Of a stretch of DNA of 64,000 nucleotides, positions 58,074-64,000 are shown in pieces. The notes beneath the pieces were generated by a model. That model searched no databases. It was given only the letters and a program-made list of their open reading frames with translations, and had not been told where the DNA came from. Numbering within the stretch: the stretch's first letter is position 1; each line of letters begins with the position of its first letter. The stretch spans positions 40,533,385 to 40,597,384 of the forward strand of contig NC_088295.1 in NCBI RefSeq assembly GCF_032854445.1, written 5' to 3'. This DNA is from Liolophura sinensis. Its lineage: Eukaryota > Mollusca > Polyplacophora > Chitonida > Chitonidae. A program made the position numbers and the translations under genes.

Positions 58074-58427
58074 TCTAGTGCTGATTGGCTGAGACCATTG
58101 GTTTCGAAACAACTACCTCAGAGTCAGGCACCAATTTGCCAGCAATACATGTCAACCGTCTAGACCTTTCGACCGACAGGCCATCCACAGAAAAATAGAA
58201 GGTAGTTGACCGTTAGACTTTACAACGAGCATGCATCCATTGCCACAGTAATGATCAGAAATAACACAGAGCCCTTATGTGCATATATCAGACAGATATA
58301 AATGCCATTTAGAAAGTGGATTAACAACAATTTTATCGGTTGACATGTATTACTAGCGATTTGGCGCCTGACTCTGAGGTCGCAGGTTCGAAACCCGCAG
58401 TGGTTTCAGCCAATATTCAGCACTAGA
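58074..58427. mobile_element. Inverted-repeat element with tRNA-3'-half-like arms
   Basis: The arms 58074-58158 and 58337-58427 are inverted copies starting TCTAGTGCTGA and ending ATGTCAACCG. The right arm contains CTGACTCTGAGGTCGCAGG then TTCGAAACCCGC, which is like the anticodon-loop-to-T-arm half of a tRNA (B-box GGTTCGAAACC). Total length is ~354 bp. No coding frame. Confidence 0.7.
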
Positions 58428-58429
58428 AC

Positions 58430-60570
58430 CTGTGTTGTATTCAGAAAGTGTAATCCCTAATAATCATAATACTGTTACTTAATCCTTTTCTAAATGACAT
58501 CTATGCCTGATTGGTATTGCCATTTGTTGAGAACTGTATGTAGAATAATGGCTGTGTAACTCCACTGTGCACCTAATAGTATCTCTGTTTTTCTCCTCCA
58601 AATAATTCCGTGAATTTTGGTTTTGTGTTCCCCTTTGTTATTTTAATATTGAGTAAAGCTGAATTTATCCATGTATTGCATTACACTGACGTTTTAATAC
58701 ATACATTCCGTAGGGTTAATAACAAAATATTGATATCATGGCCGGGTATGCTGGAATGCTTTTTTTCCAGTCAGAAGTGAGTTATACTGTAACCCGAAAA
58801 CACAGCTACCCCCCCCCCCCCCCCCCCGCGCTTGGTACTGGACTGATTCATAAAATTAAATTAGCGTTGCTCTCTTGCTGTAGCCCCGGGTAAGTTTCGA
58901 TTTAAGTCTAAGGACGCCTCGTGACTGCGCCAGAAACCGTATTTATCAAGTAGCTTAAGACTTAAGTCATAAATTGCGAGAGCTTGAAAATCCAAACTTA
59001 GAACAGGCAGAACTCAAATTGTGGTTTGTACATTCTTCTGCAAAAAAGAATCAGTGTACAAATTTTAAACTTAACAGAGCAAAGCATTTTAGTAGTGGTA
59101 GTGTTTGAATATTTGACTTAAAGACGATTGGTAAATACGGGCCCCGTCGACAAATAAAACTGAAATATTGTAATAACCTAAAATTTCGCACCCATTTGGA
59201 GATGTCATGAGAAACAAGACACCACAATACACTTTTAATGCTAAAACTTTTAATGCTAAGATGTTTCCACAAGTATATTGCCCTATCTAAGATCAAGAGA
59301 GCTCTCACAATCAAGAAAAATGTGTATCGTTGTATTCGAAATTTTAGGGGATTTACAGTATTCGCTCGAACTTAATATCGTTTGAATAAAGCATGTACGA
59401 TCATTGCGTAAATGTAAAATGGAAGCATGCGAGACCCGCGGTGCAGAATAGCTGCCCGCTGTGTGACACACAAGACCACACCTTCGCATCATGCAGCGGA
59501 GGCACGTGTCTTTGTCTTTACGCATGGAGTGGTGACCAGAGTGATTTCGATTTCTGTCAATATAATGACACGCAGTTCGTTTTTCGTGATGTTACGTAAC
59601 ATGCTTTGTTGGTACCCCTTTACTACCATGCAGATGGTCATTTGTTCATCTTCATATATACAGGCTTTAATGAATGATGAGATTCTTATAATTAATTGTG
59701 CGTACATGTTTATCCGACCGATACATTATCTGTAATTAAGTCACGCCCGTGAACTTCTTCTCGCATTTTCGTCAGATTACCCTCATCCCAACTTGTGGAC
59801 ATTACAGATTTTGACATTACCGGCTAGTTCTGGACACAAACTGGAGACATGATTGAGGAAATGGAGAGGAGAATGACAGCCTCCTAAAGTAATGCCTGGC
59901 ATGTGAAATATAAAGCCATTTTTCTGATCGAGATATGATGTCCTTTTCCTCAACAGTTGCCACAAAGTTGTCAGACAAGACTGAACTGAAATATGCTTGT
60001 CCCTCTCCCCTTTTACTGCAATTTATTGCAAAGCTGATCTTCAAAATCTAGACCATTCCCGTTGCGATTGAGGGGCTTTATTTTACAGAGGGGATGATTT
60101 ATAGTAACAAATTTAACACAACCCGTCTGTGGTACTGCAAGGTTGCTTATCAGTGTCAGGCTGTTTCACCTAAATTTTATGTTGATGCCTGTGCTATGCA
60201 TGAAAACTATTTTCAATGAGATGGAATTATATTTAACCGCGGAGAATATTATTTCCGATAAAAAAATGCTCTGTCAACATTATCATCTTTGTATATTAAG
60301 GAACTTTCGTGATAAACCGTTTCCTAACAAGTATAGGCCTATGTAAAAAAAACATACAAAAAATTTCCAATGAAACTATTTTCCACCAATAAGACAGCGT
60401 AGTACTGGCTATATAATGGCGAAATGTATAAATATATGACACAAACCAGTTTTATGTATCATCTGCTAGGCTTTGAAATTCCCTCAAAAATTATATACAT
60501 GTAATGATACATTTCTTGTTGAAGCCTTTGGCTAATACGTCTTGGTGCCATCTATCTGTTTTTATACAGA
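58430..60570. other. Unannotated stretch
   Basis: A 19-C run at 58809-58827; overlapping short frames at 59.3-59.7 kb (one with CPLCDTQDHTFASC, a zinc-knuckle-like spacing) and 59.8-60.0 kb. No convincing gene. Confidence 0.4.
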
Positions 60571-60573
60571 AGT

Positions 60574-60742
60574 GGGGTCTTCCGTGGACGAGGGGATTAT
60601 GGCACGCCAGGATGGCGCAATGACCCAGGTGCCTCTCACCGATGCTGTCGCTGTGAGTTCAAGCCAAGCTCATGCTGGCTTCCTCTCTGGCTGTGCGTGG
60701 GAAGGTCCTCCAGCATCCTGCGTATGGTCGTGGATTTCCAAA
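60574..60742 (+). mobile_element. SINE family B, 3'-truncated
   Basis: Head GGGGTCTTCCGTGGACGAGG, then CCTCTCACCGATGCTGTCG with the B-box-like GTGAGTTCAAGCC, body up to GTATGGTCGTGGATTTCC; the 3' core and tail are absent. Confidence 0.85.
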
Positions 60743-61050
60743 CACAAATGAAGTAAATAAGTTATACGGAAGTCTTCAAGGTATTTCTTTCAGAGTTAAG
60801 GTGGGTTGCTTTGAAAATGTGTATTTTTATAATATGGACGCCACTAAGATATGTTATAAAATGTGACGTGCATGACTCTAGATTCCTGGTTCCACAGATT
60901 GAACTTGCAGATGCAGATGGTTCTGATCTTTAGTATCTTCAAGTACTCCTAAACATGAATGTTGTAATAAGTTGAACATGCTGTAGAAGGACGCACAAGC
61001 CCTAAGCGTGATGAATTAACGACGCAGTACGAACCCATCTTACTGTTTAG

Positions 61051-61218
61051 TCAAGGCAGTCGTGTGACATCGACGCCTCCAGTTACGAAGAGCTGACTCC
61101 GGGCGAACAGGTGCGTCGTCTTACATTAATCAGGAGTCCTCCGAAACTTGACTCCTGCAAGGACGATCTATATTTCATGGAAGTTGAGTGTGGTGACATA
61201 AACACAGTGCGTCAGCGC
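61051..61218 (+). other. Candidate coding exon, ankyrin-type start
   Basis: The acceptor-like CCCATCTTACTGTTTAG ends at 61050. The following 56 codons are open and GC-richer: SRQSCDIDASSYEELTPGEQ, VRRLTLIRSPPKLDSCKDD, LYFMEVECGDINTVRQR. The last part fits the FxxAVExGDxxxVRxxL start of an ankyrin repeat, as at the N-terminus of TRPC-type channels. A possible donor CGC|GTAAAA follows at 61219. No further exon was found to 64000, so the call is tentative. Confidence 0.35.
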
Positions 61219-61229
61219 GTAAAATGAAG

Positions 61230-62930
61230 CCTATAAAGATGCGTAATTTTACTCACTTAACGAAGAGAACGATTGTGATGAGTAGATATGGTTGTTGATG
61301 CCCGAAGAAGTCTTGCGCAACTTATACACGAGAAACAGTTCGGAAACCCACTACGGCATTGTGGTCCCTAGTTGTGCCCTTCCTAAGGCGATCTGCGTTC
61401 TCAAGTATCACGAACAAAGTCAACTATTTTCCACGGGCATTTCCTGGACAACGCCATTAGTGCTTAAATTAATTAGATAACTACATTAGTGCTCTCAACT
61501 TCTTGAGATGTTCGTTTTCCGGGCCAAGTATATCCCCGCGACAGCCTCTTTATAAACCAACAAGAACTGTCGCAAAGAGGTACATTTAGCGAACAGTCCA
61601 TGTAGGTGGCAGGCACTTCAGCATAGTCTAATCAGGACGACGACATTGGCCATTCTGGAGATCTTTTGTGTAAGAAGGTAAGAACAGTTCATTGCATTTA
61701 GTTTATTTGCTAGTTAGTTTGGGTTTAAATGTCACACGAAACATTATCTGGCTTTGACATCACCATTGGAAATTTCATTGCCGACAGCTGTGTGTTGTAA
61801 ATTTCTCTCATGGCATATATATGAAAGACGCAAAAAATGCTATCTGGTATAAGGTCAATTCACAACTTTTACTCTCTTCAAGTTAACATTTGTACCTTTT
61901 TCGCACCTCGTCCTATAACTGTGTAATTGGACTTATTTGACTGGAATTTAAACGCCTTACGCAAAACTTTTAATGTAGGGGTTAGTAATACGGAGGAAAC
62001 AAACCAAACTGCCGGAGTAAACTATTGCCTTCCGTCATGTACCTGAAAAAACCATCTCACTTAAAGCCGCAGTCACACCGACAAGAGCCGGATGGCGAAC
62101 CTGCTACCTCACTGGCTGAATAAATTACCACTTCATTGCCATTCTCATTACCACACATTTATACAAATGTGCTGTCAATTCAGGAAGGTCAAATCGTTGA
62201 AAATCTGTTTTCGTGCAAACGTGGTAAACTCGTAGCTGGGGAGGTTTAGACTTAGCGAGATGTTTGCCGGTGCTCGAATTGGTTAGTCTCGGATGTCAAA
62301 GACACCTGATGGCGCATTATATCACATGACTAAATCAATAAGTTTGTACCCGTTTTCACAAACCAGAAGAGGAAAAGAATGGATTAAAAAGCAAAACACC
62401 GGAAATCATTGATCAATAAAACTTATGGAAAAAAAAACAATAAATTAAAATGAAAAAATAATTGTTCTGTAATTCGACAACGTTATTTATCCGAGAATGT
62501 ATTTCAGAAAAGCTGGAAACCAATATTTCTAGGAAGAGATATTGCGTGATTTTTACAGGACCTTATTAAGATGACTATGTTATGTTACTATGTTACGATT
62601 ATGTTGCGCATGTACGTCCCACAGTTTTGACATCGTATTCTTTTTTGTCTGTTCTGGATTACTTTTTTCACCTTTATTAACAAGCTAATACATAAAATCA
62701 CTAAGTACAGATTTATACATTGAGATTTTACTGTAATAATTATTTTTTATGCCACGATAGTCACTTGTGTATGTCAAGATAGCATGTGCCAACATATATC
62801 CTGAACAATTTCCTCACTGCACGGTTTGTTATGCCAAATGTGTTTGTATGAATTAAACATGGTAAAAAGTTTATTTCTACGCCGAAAAAATACCAAATAC
62901 ATGCATATTTTTACTTTTTGATTAAATCTG
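61230..62930. other. Unannotated stretch
   Basis: No gene or family repeat was recognised. The 62-codon frame at 61292-61480 is unrecognised. Confidence 0.5.
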
Positions 62931-62946
62931 CCTTTCGTTCTTAAAG

Positions 62947-63213
62947 CGGACCTCCGTGGCTGAGTTGGTAAGCGCGCTAGCGCAGCGTAATGACACAGGA
63001 GCCTCTCACCAATGCGGTCGCTGTGAGTTCAAATCCAGCTCATGCTGGCTTCCTCTCCGGCTCCATGTGGGAAGATCTGTCAGCAACCTGGGGATGGTCG
63101 TGGGTTTCTCCCGGGCTCTGCCTGGTTTCCGCCAGCCATAATGCTGGCCTCCGTTGTGTATGTGAAATATTCTTGAGCGCGGCGTGAAAGACCAATCAAA
63201 TAAAATAAATAAA
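62947..63213 (+). mobile_element. tRNA-headed SINE, family B, full length, perfect target duplication
   Basis: Best copy in the window: A-box TGGCTGAGTTGGTAAGCGC, B-box GTGAGTTCAAATCC, body, conserved core, AATAAAATAAATAAA tail. Flanked by the 12 bp duplication TCGTTCTTAAAG at 62935-62946 and 63214-63225 without mismatch, so the insertion is comparatively young. Confidence 0.96.
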
Positions 63214-63784
63214 TCGTTCTTAAAGGATGCACGAAAAGGTACTTTAAAACGTGTGGTTTCATAGAAATTGAAGAAAGATATGGCAACAAAAAATAGACAA
63301 AAGTTAACCGTTGAAGTCACCACAGCAGGCTACCTAATTTCCGTACTGACAACTGGGGCAGTTCATAGAAAGCGTTTTATGTATTTTTAAAAATGTGCTG
63401 TCTCTAAATTTTCAGCTATCTGCTCCCGGGCGGCGTACCTGTTTCATGGTAGTTAAGAGAAACCATGTGACTGACCACATGAGCCTCAGTAGTTTACAGG
63501 GATGCTATAGTTTTCAAACTACGTAGGCTATAATTTTTTTTTATGAGTTTTTAACAATCTAGACAGATGTAATTGAAAACCCTATAGGCACGCAAAACGT
63601 TAAACCTTTAATTAATTAAAATCCTGTGAATAATTTGTCATACTGTTAAAGCCATATAGCTCAATACCATACGTTGATCACATGGCCAAAAATACCCGTC
63701 CAAAAGAAGTTTAAAACTTGACATTACCAAATATTTATACCAAATATTGAAATTAATAGTATTTTTAATGCATCATCCGTCTGA

Positions 63785-63930
63785 ATGTACTTTCTTTGTT
63801 GTTGGTTTGTTTTGAACATTGGTTTTTGGGAATTGGTATTGCGATTATCGACCTGGAACGACCAAATTGGTTGACGGCTGGTGTATGATTGTGTGTTTTG
63901 AGGCCTCGATTCAAAATGGCAGGTAACCAC
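63785..63930 (-). repeat. Dispersed repeat, family E, minus copy
   Basis: On the minus strand: ACCAGCCGTCAACCAATTTG, GTCGTTCCAGGTCGATAATCG, ATTCCCAAAAACCAATGTTC. Aligns with 17660-17780. Confidence 0.75.
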
Positions 63931-64000
63931 TCCACAGCGTTAAAATGTTTGCAAAATCCCATTATTAAAATAAAGTATCAGTAACATAGAGAAACCGGTA

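Noticed and set aside
58809-58827. 19-C run (also C/G runs at 23982, 34076, 35735) as functional elements
   Set aside because: Plain homopolymers, prone to length error; nothing nearby suggests a role.

Overview
This is eukaryotic nuclear DNA: AT-rich, mostly non-coding, and full of dispersed repeats. The single confidently recognised gene is split by GT-AG introns. A marine invertebrate, most likely a mollusc or brachiopod, fits best. The basis is the short-exon gene structure and the tRNA-headed SINEs ending in an (AAAT)n tail after a conserved GAAATATTCTTGAGTACGGCGT-like core, a type I associate with molluscan and brachiopod genomes. That taxonomic call is inference.

Layout. 1-4 kb holds a (TA)n microsatellite, a decayed short tandem repeat and otherwise featureless DNA. 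4.11-4.28 kb has the make-up of a complete core promoter (CRE, E-box, CCAAT, TATA, initiator) facing right but with no recognisable gene behind it. 4.6-6.3 kb is a minisatellite with a higher-order 79+79+49 bp organisation. 6.9-10.85 kb is bounded by ~330 bp inverted repeats and carries nested SINEs. 11-38 kb is a mosaic of SINEs, a dispersed ~400 bp family in both orientations, a 5'-truncated LINE end with a nonsense mutation, small inverted-repeat elements and a few weak exon candidates.

39.3-56.8 kb is the gene: a minus-strand hnRNP U-like (HNRNPUL1-type) RNA-binding protein, reconstructed here as 11 coding exons. In order they encode a proline-rich N-terminus, a SPRY domain, a P-loop kinase-like domain with an intact Walker A motif, and a long disordered tail with a nuclear localisation signal, a nine-copy nonapeptide repeat, a putative U2AF-ligand motif and an RGG box. 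Exon phases agree throughout except for one surplus base in the SPRY exon, which shifts the frame and would truncate the protein at about 328 residues instead of about 1264. No SAP domain precedes it, although family members usually start with one.

56.8-64 kb returns to repeats: a Tc1/mariner-like relic, an inverted-repeat element whose arms resemble a tRNA 3' half, full SINEs with perfect target-site duplications, and one possible ankyrin-type exon near 61.1 kb. I saw no CRISPR, rRNA or canonical functional tRNA gene. The most interesting items are the hnRNPUL anomalies, the orphan promoter, the tRNA-armed inverted repeat and the hidden short coding relics; I do not see a clear new multi-gene system.
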